NCBI RefSeq assembly: GCF_014202215.1
Contig: NZ_JACHGB010000007.1
Coordinates: 124,001 to 188,000 of the forward strand
Direction of reading: 5' to 3'
DNA length: 64,000 bases
Source: Quisquiliibacterium transsilvanicum
GTDB taxonomy: Bacteria; Pseudomonadota; Gammaproteobacteria; Burkholderiales; Burkholderiaceae_E
The notes under the pieces: model-generated
The model's input: only the letters and a program-made list of their open reading frames with translations
The model's database searches: none
What the model was told of the DNA's origin: nothing
Position numbers and translations under genes: made by a program
Shown here: positions 1 to 8,440 of the stretch, piece after piece
Position numbering within the stretch: position 1 is the first letter of the stretch
How the letters are laid out: every line of letters starts with the position of its first letter

Positions 1-745
1 CGTTGATGCGGCCCGCCACTTCCGAGGCCTTCGACTGGTTCACCAGCATGCGGTCCTGGAGCGTCTCCCAGCGCTGGCGCACCGCCGGCATCATGCCCAT
101 CGCCTCGATGACCTCGGCGTTGCGCAGGTTGGCAGTGGCGTATGCGGCGCCCGCTCCCGCGGCAGCGTTCGCCTCCGTCAGGGGGTGGCGGGTGAGCACT
201 TCGGTGAGCCAGGCCAGGCCGAACAGCACGACGGCGCCCACGACGGCAACCAGCCCGAGCAGCGGATGGAACACGAAGGCCACTGCCAGGTAGATCGGCA
301 CCCAGGGAGCGTCGAAGAAGGCGAACAGGCCGTTGCCGGTGACGAACTGCCGTACCGATGCCAGGTCGTTCATCGCCTGCCCGGCGGCCGCGCCGCTGCG
401 CCCGCGCAGGTTGCGCTCGAAGGCAGCGGTGAAGACCCGGGGGGCGAGTTGCGTGTCGAGGCGGTTGCCCAGGCGTACCAGCACCGCGGAGCGGACGTAC
501 TCCAGCACGCCCATCGCCAAGTACAATCCGACAGCGATCAGCGAGAGCATCACCAGCGTGGTTTCGTTCCTGCTGCCCAGCACCCGGTCGTACACCTGCA
601 TCATGTAGATCGATGGGACCAGGTACAGCAGGTTGATCACGCCCGAGAATGCTCCAACGCTGAGGAACACGCGCCGATACGAAAGCAGCGCCTGCAGGAT
701 TTCGCCGCGGGGGCTGCCCGGTCTGCGCGGAGGGGTAGGTGCCAT
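1..745 (-). CDS. Type I secretion ABC exporter, PrtD family (partial)
   Basis: Only the N-terminal 248 or so codons are in the window; the gene runs off the left edge, so the ATPase half cannot be seen. It starts at the ATG read leftward from 745. The visible part is the membrane domain, with hydrophobic segments at about residues 27-46 and 63-81 and the motif MMQVYDRVLGSRNETTL (about 48-64), which is characteristic of PrtD/AprD/HlyB-type exporters. There is no N-terminal peptidase domain, which fits the PrtD branch. Family members sit in the inner membrane and, with an HlyD-type adaptor and an outer-membrane TolC protein, export RTX-type proteins in one step. The adaptor and substrate would have to lie further left. 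Family call is secure; the exported substrate is unknown. Confidence 0.88.
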   Translation of the reverse strand, partial: MAPTPPRRPGSPRGEILQALLSYRRVFLSVGAFSGVINLLYLVPSIYMMQVYDRVLGSRNETTLVMLSLIAVGLYLAMGVLEYVRSAVLVRLGNRLDTQLAPRVFTAAFERNLRGRSGAAAGQAMNDLASVRQFVTGNGLFAFFDAPWVPIYLAVAFVFHPLLGLVAVVGAVVLFGLAWLTEVLTRHPLTEANAAAGAGAAYATANLRNAEVIEAMGMMPAVRQRWETLQDRMLVNQSKASEVAGRIN

Positions 746-883
746 AGGGCCGCGATTTTCGCACACTTGCCCCTGGCTTCCTTCTTCGCGCCTCGTACCG
801 GTCGGCTGCAGTGTGACTTATATGCCCACCGTCGTGGTGCGGTCTCCGCTACCGTCCTCTGCCGACCCTAGAGCCTGCCGCCC

Positions 884-2269
884 ATGAACATCGATCCCGC
901 CATCTTCAAGGCCTACGACATCCGCGGCATTGTCGACCGCACCCTCACCGAGGAGGCGGTGCGCGCCATCGGCCTGGCGCTGGGCTCCGTCGCCCGCGCG
1001 CAGGGCATCGACCGCGCAGTGGTGGGCCGCGACGGGCGGCTCTCCGGCCCAGCGCTGGCCGGCGCGCTCGCCGAGGGCTTCCGGGACGCCGGAGTGAGCG
1101 TGATCGACATCGGCCAGGTCACCACGCCCATCGTCTACTACGCCACCTACGAGCTGGGCACCGGCACCGGTGTGGCGGTCACCGGCAGCCACAACCCGCC
1201 CGAATACAACGGGCTGAAGATGATGATCGGCGGCGACGCGCTCTACGGCGACGCCATCCAGGACCTGCGCGTGGCGATCGCCGAAGGCCGCTTCGCGCCG
1301 GTGGCGGCGGCGCAGCGCGGCGGGCTGTCGTCGCTGGACCTGCGCGAGCGCTACCTGGACCGCGTGGTGGGTGACGTGAAGCTGGCCCGCCCGATGAAGG
1401 TGGCGATCGACTGCGGCAACGGCGTGGCCGGGGCCTTTGCGCCCGAGCTCTTCCGCCGGCTGGGCTGCGAGGTCACCGAGCTGTTCTGCGAGGTGGACGG
1501 CACCTTCCCCAACCACCATCCGGATCCGGCCCACGCCGAGAACCTCGCGGACCTGCAGCGCAGCCTGCGCGAGACCGACTGCGAGATCGGCCTGGCCTTC
1601 GATGGCGACGGCGACCGCGTGGGCGTGGTCACGAAGAAGGGCGCCATCATCTTCCCGGACCGCCAGCTGATGCTGCTGGCCGCCGACGTGCTCTCGCGCA
1701 ACCCGGGCGCGCGGATCATCTACGACGTCAAGTGCACCCGCAACCTCGCGGGCTGGATACGCGAGCACGGCGGCGAGCCGCTGATGTGGCGCACCGGGCA
1801 TTCGCTGGTCAAGGCCAAGCTCAAGGAAACCGGTGCGCCGCTGGCCGGCGAGATGAGCGGCCACATCTTCTTCAAGGAGCGCTGGTACGGCTTCGACGAC
1901 GGCCTGTACGCGGCCGCCCGGCTGCTGGAGATTCTCTCGCGCCACGCCGACCCCGGTGCGGTGCTCGAGGCGCTTCCCGATTCGCCCACCACGCCCGAGC
2001 TGCAGCTGCCCACCGCCGAGGGCGAGAACTTCACGCTGGTGGAGTCGCTGAAGAAGAACGCCCGCTTCGAGGGCGCCACCGAGGTGATCACCATCGACGG
2101 CGTGCGCGCCGAGTACCCGGACGGTTTCGGCCTGGCGCGCCCGTCGAACACCACGCCGGTGGTGGTGATGCGCTTCGAGGCGGACACGCCGAAGGCGCTG
2201 GCCCGCATCCAGGAGGCCTTCCGCGCGGCGATCCTCGCCGAGAAGCCGGGGGCGAAGCTGCCGTTCTGA
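884..2269 (+). CDS. Phosphomannomutase/phosphoglucomutase (ManB/AlgC family)
   Basis: A 461-residue cytoplasmic alpha-D-phosphohexomutase that interconverts hexose 6- and 1-phosphates (mannose and/or glucose), feeding nucleotide-sugar synthesis for LPS and exopolysaccharide. The phosphoserine loop VTGSHNPPEYNG contains the catalytic Ser at residue 102; the metal-binding loop DGDGDR is at 240-245; the sugar-binding segment GEMSGHIFF is near residue 323. Length matches the AlgC/ManB subgroup. The ATG at 884 begins NIDPAIFKAYDIRG, the usual family N-terminus, although no strong ribosome site precedes it. The gene lies divergently from the secretion exporter with a 138-base gap that must hold both promoters. 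Substrate preference cannot be decided from sequence alone. Confidence 0.95.
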   Translation: MNIDPAIFKAYDIRGIVDRTLTEEAVRAIGLALGSVARAQGIDRAVVGRDGRLSGPALAGALAEGFRDAGVSVIDIGQVTTPIVYYATYELGTGTGVAVTGSHNPPEYNGLKMMIGGDALYGDAIQDLRVAIAEGRFAPVAAAQRGGLSSLDLRERYLDRVVGDVKLARPMKVAIDCGNGVAGAFAPELFRRLGCEVTELFCEVDGTFPNHHPDPAHAENLADLQRSLRETDCEIGLAFDGDGDRVGVVTKKGAIIFPDRQLMLLAADVLSRNPGARIIYDVKCTRNLAGWIREHGGEPLMWRTGHSLVKAKLKETGAPLAGEMSGHIFFKERWYGFDDGLYAAARLLEILSRHADPGAVLEALPDSPTTPELQLPTAEGENFTLVESLKKNARFEGATEVITIDGVRAEYPDGFGLARPSNTTPVVVMRFEADTPKALARIQEAFRAAILAEKPGAKLPF

Positions 2270-2362
2270 TCCGGAGAGCTGGTATCGGTCAATTCCGAGG
2301 ATCTGCAATCGCTCCCCAGGGGCTGTTAAAATGATCTAATCAGTCTTTTGGGAGTGTTTAAA

Positions 2363-2686
2363 GTGGATCTCCCGATTCCGTTGCCTGTCGGGCGAGCCAT
2401 AAGCAAGCTCGGCAGTGACATCTCCCTTGCTCGGCGGCGGCGCCACATTTCCCAGGCATCGCTGGCCGAGCGCATCGGTGCGTCCGTGTCCACCGTGCGG
2501 CGCATGGAGAAGGGCGATGTGCGAGTGCCCATTCATTTCTTCGCCCGCGCGCTGCATGTCTTCGGCGAGATCCAGGCGCTGGCAGACCTGCTGGATACGG
2601 CCAAGGACGATATCGGCCTGGCGCTGGCCGATGAACGGCTGCCCAAGCGTGTGCGCAGCAGGTCCGGCGCTACTGGAGCGCTTTGA
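2363..2686 (+). CDS. XRE-family HTH regulator, HipB-like antitoxin
   Basis: A 107-residue DNA-binding protein. A Cro/C1-type helix-turn-helix occupies about residues 15-70, with the pattern ISQASLAERIGASVSTVRRMEKG. I place the start at GTG 2363 because GGGAG at 2350-2354 sits eight bases upstream; TTG 2348 and GTG 2354 are in-frame alternatives. An AT-richer stretch with TAAAAT at 2327-2332 may be its -10 box, unusual in this GC-rich region and typical of toxin-antitoxin promoters. Its stop overlaps the ATG of the next gene (TGATG), and that gene is a HipA fragment, so this is the HipB partner, expected to bind HipA and repress the operon. Because the neighbour has lost its kinase core, this regulator may now be an orphan repressor. 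Confidence 0.8.
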   Translation: MDLPIPLPVGRAISKLGSDISLARRRRHISQASLAERIGASVSTVRRMEKGDVRVPIHFFARALHVFGEIQALADLLDTAKDDIGLALADERLPKRVRSRSGATGAL

Positions 2687-3114
2687 TGGTTCTGGCCGCT
2701 CCGGTTCGCCAGAAGGTTCAGGTTTGCATCGGCAAGGCGGGCCTGGCGGTGGGCTCGCTCGTGTACGTCCGGCAGGGACGCCGCGAGAACAGTGCCTTCG
2801 CCTATGACGAGGGCTGGCTGGCCGACCCGGAGCGCTTCAACGTGTCCGCGGACCGTGAATCGAAGACCTGGCTGTCCGAGCAGGATGGGCCGATCACGGA
2901 CGTGAAGATGCTGCTCGGTCGCGCGTCCTACTTCGCGCTGGACGGTTTGCAGGCCCTTGCCGTGTTGGCGGAGGTGCATTCCGCAGTCTCGAACTGGCGG
3001 CGGCTCGCGGTCGGCCCTGAAGTGGGATTGCGGCCGGCCGAGCTTGATGACTTCGCGCCGGCGTTCGAGCACGCACAGATGGATGCAGTCGCTGCGCTGC
3101 TCCGGGGGGCTTGA
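2686..3114 (+). pseudogene. HipA-like protein with kinase core deleted
   Basis: The reading frame codes for 142 residues. Residues 1-56 resemble the N-terminal domain of HipA toxins (VYVRQGRRENSAFAYDEGW at 26-44), while about residues 60-142 resemble the extreme C-terminus (ITDVKMLLGRASYFAL, then AVSNWRRLAV and APAFEH). Intact HipA kinases have about 400-440 residues; the ATP-binding and catalytic segments between these ends are absent. The junction is near residue 57, where FNVSAD is followed abruptly by RESKTWL. The deletion kept the frame, so a short fused protein can still be made. HipA normally phosphorylates Glu-tRNA synthetase or related targets; this version cannot be a kinase. It starts at ATG 2686, overlapping the stop of the HipB-like gene. 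Its remaining role, if any, might be to bind its regulator partner (inference). Confidence 0.75.
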
Positions 3115-3116
3115 GC

Positions 3117-4214
3117 ATGCGCATCGCCGTCGTCGGCGCCGGCATCAACGGCGTGATGAGCGCCTGGGCGCTGGCCCGGCGCGGTCACGAGGTCGAGCTC
3201 TTCGAGCGCGGCGAGCCGATGGCCGGCACCTCGTCCGCCTCCACCAAGCTGCTCCATGGCGGCCTGCGCTACCTGGAGACCGGCGACATCGCGCTGGTGC
3301 GTGAAGGGCTGCGCGAACGCGCCTGGTGGCTGGAACAGGCGCCTCGGTTCGCGCATCCGCTGGAGCTGCTGCTGCCGGTGGTGCGCGGGCGCGGCCGGCC
3401 GCGCTGGATGGTCAAGGCGGGGCTGGTCCTCTACGATCGGCTCAGCGGCTCGCGGCTGCTGGCCCGGCATCGCTGGCTGGGGCGCGACGAGACGCTGGCG
3501 CGGCTGCCCGGGCTGCGGCCCGAGGGCCTGCAGGGCGCGTATGCGTTCTGGGACGGGCAGATGGACGACCGCGCACTGGGGCTGTGGGCGCTGGAGCAGG
3601 CCCGGGCGGCGGGGGTGCGCCTGCGCGCGCGGTGCGAGGTGCTGCGCATCGGCGCGGACGGCAGCATGACCGTCGCCGGGGACAGTGCAGCCTCCGGGGA
3701 CGCGGCGCCCGATCGCGAGTTGCGCTTCGACGCGGTCTGCAACCTCGCGGGTCCCGGCGCCGCCCTGCTGCTCGAGCGCAGCGGGCTGCCAAGCGCCCAC
3801 CGCCTGCGGCTGGTGCGCGGCAGTCACCTGCTGGTCGATGGAGCCTTGCCCTGCGGGCTGCTGGTGCAGGCGCCCGCGGATGGCCGGGTCTGCTTCATCC
3901 TCCCCTATGCGGGGCGGGTGATGATCGGCACCACCGAGGTGGAGCAGGCGGCCGGCGCGCCGGTGGCGCCCAGCGACGCGGAGCGCGACTACCTGCTCGA
4001 TGTCTGGAACGCCACCTTCGAGGACCGGCTCAGCGCCGCCGACGTGCGCACGAGCTTCGCTGGCGTGCGGCCGCTGCTGGCCGAGGCGGGCGACGCCAAC
4101 GAGAACACCCGCGGGCATGCCATCGAGCGGCACGGCCGCGTCCTCACGGTGTTCGGCGGCAAGTGGACCACCTCGCGCAGCCTTGGCGAAGAAGTGGCCG
4201 CACTGGTCGGCTGA
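3117..4214 (+). CDS. FAD-dependent glycerol-3-phosphate dehydrogenase-like oxidoreductase
   Basis: A 365-residue member of the DAO/GlpD family, which oxidises glycerol 3-phosphate to dihydroxyacetone phosphate with FAD and passes electrons to the respiratory chain. The Rossmann motif is at the N-terminus (VVGAGINGVMSAWALARRG), followed by GTSSASTKLLHGGLRYLE, a GlpD signature that binds FAD. Near the C-terminus TSFAGVRPLL and TVFGGKWTTSR match the GlpD pattern. Full GlpD has about 500-530 residues because of an extra C-terminal domain; this protein ends right after the FAD domain, so it belongs to the short branch often found in betaproteobacteria. I chose ATG 3117, two bases after the preceding stop; TTG 3111 is possible. 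Substrate is inferred from family. Confidence 0.82.
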   Translation: MRIAVVGAGINGVMSAWALARRGHEVELFERGEPMAGTSSASTKLLHGGLRYLETGDIALVREGLRERAWWLEQAPRFAHPLELLLPVVRGRGRPRWMVKAGLVLYDRLSGSRLLARHRWLGRDETLARLPGLRPEGLQGAYAFWDGQMDDRALGLWALEQARAAGVRLRARCEVLRIGADGSMTVAGDSAASGDAAPDRELRFDAVCNLAGPGAALLLERSGLPSAHRLRLVRGSHLLVDGALPCGLLVQAPADGRVCFILPYAGRVMIGTTEVEQAAGAPVAPSDAERDYLLDVWNATFEDRLSAADVRTSFAGVRPLLAEAGDANENTRGHAIERHGRVLTVFGGKWTTSRSLGEEVAALVG

Positions 4215-4247
4215 GCGCGCGCGCCCGCTGCCGCTACACTTGCGCCC

Positions 4248-5234
4248 GTGCGCATCGCCATGATCAAGACCAGTTCGATGGGCGACGTGATCCATGCGTT
4301 GCCCGTCGTCACCGACATCCTCGCCGCGCGTCCCGGCGCGCGGATCGACTGGGTCGTCGAGGAAGGCTTCGCCCAGCTGCCGCGCCTGCACCCCGGCGTG
4401 GGCGAGGTGATCCCGGTGGCGATCCGCCGCTGGCGCCGCGCGCTGGGGCAGGCCGCGACCTGGAGCGAGATCCGCGCGACGCGCGCGCGGCTGCGCGCCG
4501 GCGCCTATGACCTGGCGCTGGACCTGCAGGGCCTGATCAAGAGCGCGATGGTGGCGCGCTGGACTGGCGCGCCGATCGCGGGGTTTTCACGCGCCAGCGC
4601 GCGCGAGCCGCTGGCCGCGCTCGCCTATGCGCATCGCTACGACGTCCCGGCGGACCTGCACGCCATCGAGCGCCTGCGCTCGCTTGCCGCGCAGGCGCTG
4701 GGCTACCGCGCCGAGGGTGGGCCGCGCTTCGCGCTGTCCGCGCCCGCGCTGGACCTGGCCTGGCGGCCGCGCGGCAGCTATGCGGTCTTCCTGCATGCCA
4801 CTTCGCGCGCCGAGAAGCAGTGGCCCGCCGAGCGCTGGGTGGAGCTCGGCCGCGCGCTGCTCGGGCGCGGCGTCTCGGTGGTTCTGCCCTGGGGTGGCCA
4901 GGCCGAGCAGGCGGCTGCGCAGGCGCTTGCCGCGGGGATCGGGGCTGCGGCGATGGGCGAGGCCGCCCCGCTGGTCCGCGTCGCCCCGCGCCTGTCGCTC
5001 TCCGAATGCGCCCGCCTGCTCGCCGACGCCCGCGCGGTGGTCGGCGTGGACACCGGGCTGACCCACCTCTCAGCGGCGCTCGACTCGCGGACGGTGGCGC
5101 TCTTCGCCGCCACCCCAGCCTGGCGCTTCGGCCCCTACTGGACGCCGCGGGCGCGCAACCTCGGCGAGGACGGCACCTGGCCGCAGGCGGGCGAGGTGCT
5201 GGCCGCGCTCAAGGCGCTGGGGAGCTTCGTCTGA
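4248..5234 (+). CDS. waaC: Lipopolysaccharide heptosyltransferase I
   Basis: A 328-residue GT9-family glycosyltransferase that adds the first L-glycero-D-manno-heptose to Kdo2-lipid A at the inner face of the inner membrane. The N-terminus MIKTSSMGDVIHALP is the standard acceptor-side motif with the conserved Asp of this family, and the C-terminal half carries VVGVDTGLTHLSAAL, the donor-binding signature. Length fits WaaC. The start is GTG 4248; no good ribosome site is visible, so ATG 4260 (MIKTSS) remains possible. It is followed after 46 bases by waaA, the Kdo transferase acting one step earlier, which supports heptosyltransferase I rather than II. Confidence 0.92.
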   Translation: MRIAMIKTSSMGDVIHALPVVTDILAARPGARIDWVVEEGFAQLPRLHPGVGEVIPVAIRRWRRALGQAATWSEIRATRARLRAGAYDLALDLQGLIKSAMVARWTGAPIAGFSRASAREPLAALAYAHRYDVPADLHAIERLRSLAAQALGYRAEGGPRFALSAPALDLAWRPRGSYAVFLHATSRAEKQWPAERWVELGRALLGRGVSVVLPWGGQAEQAAAQALAAGIGAAAMGEAAPLVRVAPRLSLSECARLLADARAVVGVDTGLTHLSAALDSRTVALFAATPAWRFGPYWTPRARNLGEDGTWPQAGEVLAALKALGSFV

Positions 5235-5280
5235 TGCCAGCCGACTGGTTCGACGTGTTCCTCGGCCTCAGGCTCAGTCA

Positions 5281-6651
5281 GTGAGCCTGAAACTCTACTC
5301 CCTCGCCTGGTGGCTGGCGACGCCGCTGGTGATCGCCTACCTGCTCTGGCGCGCGCGCCGCCAGCCGGAGTACCGCGCGCACTGGGGCGAGCGCTGGGGC
5401 TTTCACGGCGCCGCGGCCGCCCGGCGCGGCGACGGGCCGCTGATCTGGGTGCACGCGGTGTCGGTGGGCGAGACCCGCGCCGCGCAGCCGCTGGTGGCCG
5501 CGCTGCTCGAGCGCCATCCGGACGCGCGGCTGCTGCTCACCCACATGACTCCGACCGGGCGCGCCACTGGCGCCGAGCTTTTCGCGCGCCACGGCGGGCG
5601 GGTGCTGCAGGCCTATCTTCCCTACGACCTGGGCTTCGCCACGCGCCGCTTCCTGCGCGCCTGGCGGCCGGCGCTCGGCATCGTGATGGAGACCGAGCTG
5701 TGGCCCAACCTGTGCGCGCAGGCCCGGCGCGCGGGCGTGCCGCTGGCGCTGGTCAACGCGCGGCTGTCGGAGCGCTCGCTGCGCAAGGGCCTGCGCTGGC
5801 GCGCGCTGATGGAGCCGGCGCTGCGCTCGCTGGCCTGCGTGGTCGCGCAGACGCCTGCGGATGCGCAGCGCATCGGGCGCCTGGGCAGGACGGACGTGAC
5901 GGTGGCCGGCAACATGAAGTTCGACGTGAGCCCCGCGCCCGCGCTGGTCGAGCGCGGCCGCGGCTGGAAGTCGCTGCTGCGAGGGCGGCCGGTGGTGCTT
6001 GCTGCCAGCACGAGGGACGGCGAGGAGGCGCTGCTGCTGGACGCCTGGCAGGTGCAGGTGCAGGCGCAGGCGCAGGCGCAGGCGCAGGCGCAGGTGCGCC
6101 AGCCGCTGCTGGTGATCGTTCCAAGGCATCCGCAGCGCTTCGACGAAGTCGCCGACCTGCTCGCCGCGCGCGGGCTGCGCTTGGCGCGGCGCAGCGCGCT
6201 GGAGGCGTCGGGCGGATTCGACCCGGCCGCCATCGACGTGCTGCTCGGCGACTCGATGGGCGAGATGTTCGCCTGGTATGCGATGGCGGACGTGGCTGTG
6301 CTGGGCGGCTCGCTGCTGCCCTTCGGCGGACAGAACCTGATCGAGGCCTGCGCGCTTGGCGTGCCGGTGGTGATGGGTCCGCACACCTTCAACTTCGAAG
6401 ACGCCGCGGAGCAGGCCATCCAGGCCGGCGGCGCCTTGCGGGCGGCGGATGCCGGCGACGCGGTGGCGCAGGCGCTGGCCCTGCTGCGCGCGCCCGACGC
6501 GCTCGCACGGCGCAGTGCGCAGGCGCTGGAGTTCGCAAAGGCGCACCGCGGGGCCACCGGGCGCACGCTGGCGCTGCTCGAACCGTGGCTGGCACCACTG
6601 GCCGCTGATGGCAGGCTGAAGGAGATCTGCAATGCCGAAGAGAAGCAGTGA
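5281..6651 (+). CDS. waaA: 3-deoxy-D-manno-octulosonic acid (Kdo) transferase
   Basis: A 456-residue GT30 enzyme that transfers Kdo from CMP-Kdo to lipid IVA, an essential step of LPS assembly. A membrane anchor spans about residues 8-23; the motif HWGERWGF contains the catalytic Glu at residue 37; GGSLLPFGGQNLIEA and the segment MGPHTFNFEDAAEQA are the conserved C-terminal signatures. Usual length is about 420-430; the extra residues come partly from a Gln-Ala/Gln-Val array at about residues 257-272 (see repeat at 6049-6096). Start GTG 5281. The last 20 bases overlap the following HTH gene. Confidence 0.95.
   Translation: MSLKLYSLAWWLATPLVIAYLLWRARRQPEYRAHWGERWGFHGAAAARRGDGPLIWVHAVSVGETRAAQPLVAALLERHPDARLLLTHMTPTGRATGAELFARHGGRVLQAYLPYDLGFATRRFLRAWRPALGIVMETELWPNLCAQARRAGVPLALVNARLSERSLRKGLRWRALMEPALRSLACVVAQTPADAQRIGRLGRTDVTVAGNMKFDVSPAPALVERGRGWKSLLRGRPVVLAASTRDGEEALLLDAWQVQVQAQAQAQAQAQVRQPLLVIVPRHPQRFDEVADLLAARGLRLARRSALEASGGFDPAAIDVLLGDSMGEMFAWYAMADVAVLGGSLLPFGGQNLIEACALGVPVVMGPHTFNFEDAAEQAIQAGGALRAADAGDAVAQALALLRAPDALARRSAQALEFAKAHRGATGRTLALLEPWLAPLAADGRLKEICNAEEKQ
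6049..6096 (+). repeat. In-frame hexanucleotide array inside waaA
   Basis: Eight tandem copies of a CAGGYG hexamer (two CAGGTG, five CAGGCG, one CAGGTG) encode alternating Gln-Val and Gln-Ala. The array lies in the region linking the two Rossmann domains of WaaA. Changes in copy number would add or remove two residues at a time without shifting the frame. Confidence 0.95.
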
Positions 6652-6964
6652 AGAGGCTCGCATGCTTCACGAATTGCTGGAGACTGCCGAGGATCTCAAC
6701 GCTTACGGCGTCGTCTCGAAGGCCAGCCTGGCCAAGGTGCGAACGCTTTGCACGGAACCTCCGGTCTATACCCCGGAGCGCGTCGTTGCCGTCCGCACGA
6801 CCATCGCCAGGATGAGCCAGTCCGTCTTCGCTGCGTTCCTCAACGTCAGCGTCTCCACGGTCCAGAAGTGGGAGTCGCCGGCAGCGGGGAAGCACCCCAG
6901 CGGCGCCGCCGCGAAGCTGCTTCAGCTGGTCGAGACCAAGGGCGTGGAAGCGCTCATCGCCTGA
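6632..6964 (+). CDS. HTH protein, HigA/NadS-like antitoxin or regulator
   Basis: A 110-residue protein whose C-terminal two-thirds is a helix-turn-helix of the HigA/NadS type: ARMSQSVFAAFLNVSVSTV with the recognition helix followed by QKWESP, a hallmark of this group. An excellent ribosome site (AAGGAG at about 6620-6625) lies inside the end of waaA, and the ATG at 6632 overlaps waaA by 20 bases, so the two are probably translated from one message. Proteins of this type are normally the antitoxin of a RelE/HigB-type toxin that is encoded just upstream, but here the upstream gene is waaA and no toxin frame is present on either side. It may be an orphan antitoxin or a stand-alone regulator. Confidence 0.75.
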   Translation: MPKRSSEEARMLHELLETAEDLNAYGVVSKASLAKVRTLCTEPPVYTPERVVAVRTTIARMSQSVFAAFLNVSVSTVQKWESPAAGKHPSGAAAKLLQLVETKGVEALIA

Positions 6965-6968
6965 GGGC

Positions 6969-6985
6969 GAGCCCTGGCAGGGCTC
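6969..6985. terminator. Possible hairpin terminator between converging genes
   Basis: Just after the HTH gene stop, GAGCCC and GGGCTC pair around a five-base loop. It is symmetric and could end transcription from either the waaA side or the opposite tolC side. There is no T-run, so Rho-independent action is doubtful. Confidence 0.35.
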
Positions 6986-7025
6986 GGACCCTGGCAGCCA
7001 GGATCCGCACGAGGCGCTTCAGAAC

Positions 7026-8381
7026 CTACTTCGCTGGCACCACTGGCGCGCCGATCGCGCTGCCCGCAGGCGCCGCCGTCAGCAGCGCATCCACCGCGCG
7101 CAGGTCGTCCTCGGACAGCGTGCCGGCAGTGGCCTTGAGCCGCAGTCCGTTGACCAGCACGTCGTAACGCGCGCGGGCCAGGTCTCGGCGGGTGGTGAAC
7201 AGCTGCTGCTGGGCGTTCAGTACGTCGATGTTGATGCGCACGCCCACCTGGTAGCCCAGCAGGTTGGAGTCCAGCGCCAGCTGGCTGGAGCGCTCCGCGG
7301 CCTCCAGCGCCTTCACCTGGGCCAGTCCGCTGTTGACGCCCAGGAAGGCGGAGCGGGTGCCCTGCTCGGCCTGCCGCCGCGCGTTGTCGAGGTCGAACAG
7401 CGCCTTGTTGCGCAGCTGCGCGGCTTCGCGCACCCGCGCATCGATCGCGCCGCCGGCGTACAGAGGCACGCTCAGCTGCAGGCCGACCGCCGCGGTGTTG
7501 CTCTTGACGCCGATGAAGTTCGCGGCGGCGTTCTCCGCGCGGCCCACCGAGCCGACCAGGTCGAGCGTGGGGTAGTGCCCGTAGCGCTGGCGCTCGATCT
7601 CGCGCCTGGCGATCTCGCTGGCCACCTCGGCCTGCTGCACCGCGAGGTTGTTCTGCCGGGCGCTGTCGGTCCAGTCGGTCTCGCGCGCCGGCTGCGGCCC
7701 CTGAAGCTCGACCCCCGGGCGCAGCACCTGGACCTCCGCCACCGGCCTGCCGATCAGCTGCGACAGCGCAGCCCGCCTGACGTCCAGGTCGTTCTGCGCG
7801 GCGAACTCCTGCGCCAGCGACAGGTCGAAGCGCGCCTGCGCCTCCTGCTGGTCGGTGACCGTGGCGGTGCCCACCTCGAAGTTGCGCTTCGCGGCGGCCA
7901 GCTGTTCGGTGATCGCCGCCTTCTGCGAGCGGATCGTGGCGAGGTTGTCCTGGGCGGCGAGGACGTCGAAGTAGGCCTGCGCGACGCGCACGACCAGATC
8001 CTGCCGCGCCTGCGCCGTCTGGGTCTCGCCGATGCTTGCCGCCAGCAGGCTCTGTTCGTAAGCTTCGACGTTCTGCAGCCGCAGCAGCGGGTAGGAGAGG
8101 CTGATGTTGTAGTTCTGGGCGGTGAAGTCGCGGCGCGCCGCCAGGTTGGTGTCCACCGTCTGGCGGCTCACCGCCGCGTTCGCGCCCACCGAGGGCAGCA
8201 GACCTGCGCGCGCCTGCTGGATTCGCTCGCGTGTCGCCCCGGACTGCGCTTCGGCGCTGGCGACCACGGGGTCCACTGCCAGCGCGGCCTGGTAGGCCTG
8301 GAGCAGGTCCATTGCCGAGGCGCCAGCGGGAAGGCAGGCGAGCGCGACCGCTGCGGCCAGGGCGTGAAGTCGGTGATCCAT
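7026..8381 (-). CDS. tolC: TolC-family outer membrane efflux channel
   Basis: A 451-residue outer-membrane factor that forms the exit duct of tripartite efflux pumps and type I secretion systems. The first 23 residues are a signal peptide ending in ASA. Two repeats follow with the typical heptad-rich helices (for example LPSVGANAAVSRQTVD near residue 60 and YPTLDLVGSVGRAE near residue 260), and the periplasmic tip helices are rich in Ala, Gln and Arg. LGYQVGVRINIDVLNAQQQLF is the conserved C-terminal helix. It starts at the ATG read from 8381. The pcm-like gene lies 59 bases upstream and the RND pump genes beyond it, all in the same direction, so TolC is the natural outer-membrane partner of that pump and perhaps of the exporter at the left end. 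Confidence 0.93.
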   Translation of the reverse strand: MDHRLHALAAAVALACLPAGASAMDLLQAYQAALAVDPVVASAEAQSGATRERIQQARAGLLPSVGANAAVSRQTVDTNLAARRDFTAQNYNISLSYPLLRLQNVEAYEQSLLAASIGETQTAQARQDLVVRVAQAYFDVLAAQDNLATIRSQKAAITEQLAAAKRNFEVGTATVTDQQEAQARFDLSLAQEFAAQNDLDVRRAALSQLIGRPVAEVQVLRPGVELQGPQPARETDWTDSARQNNLAVQQAEVASEIARREIERQRYGHYPTLDLVGSVGRAENAAANFIGVKSNTAAVGLQLSVPLYAGGAIDARVREAAQLRNKALFDLDNARRQAEQGTRSAFLGVNSGLAQVKALEAAERSSQLALDSNLLGYQVGVRINIDVLNAQQQLFTTRRDLARARYDVLVNGLRLKATAGTLSEDDLRAVDALLTAAPAGSAIGAPVVPAK

Positions 8382-8440
8382 CGGAGGCGTCCTCGGTGTC
8401 TGGGGTTCGGGCGGCCCGGGCTCGGGCGCGCGCGCTGCGT

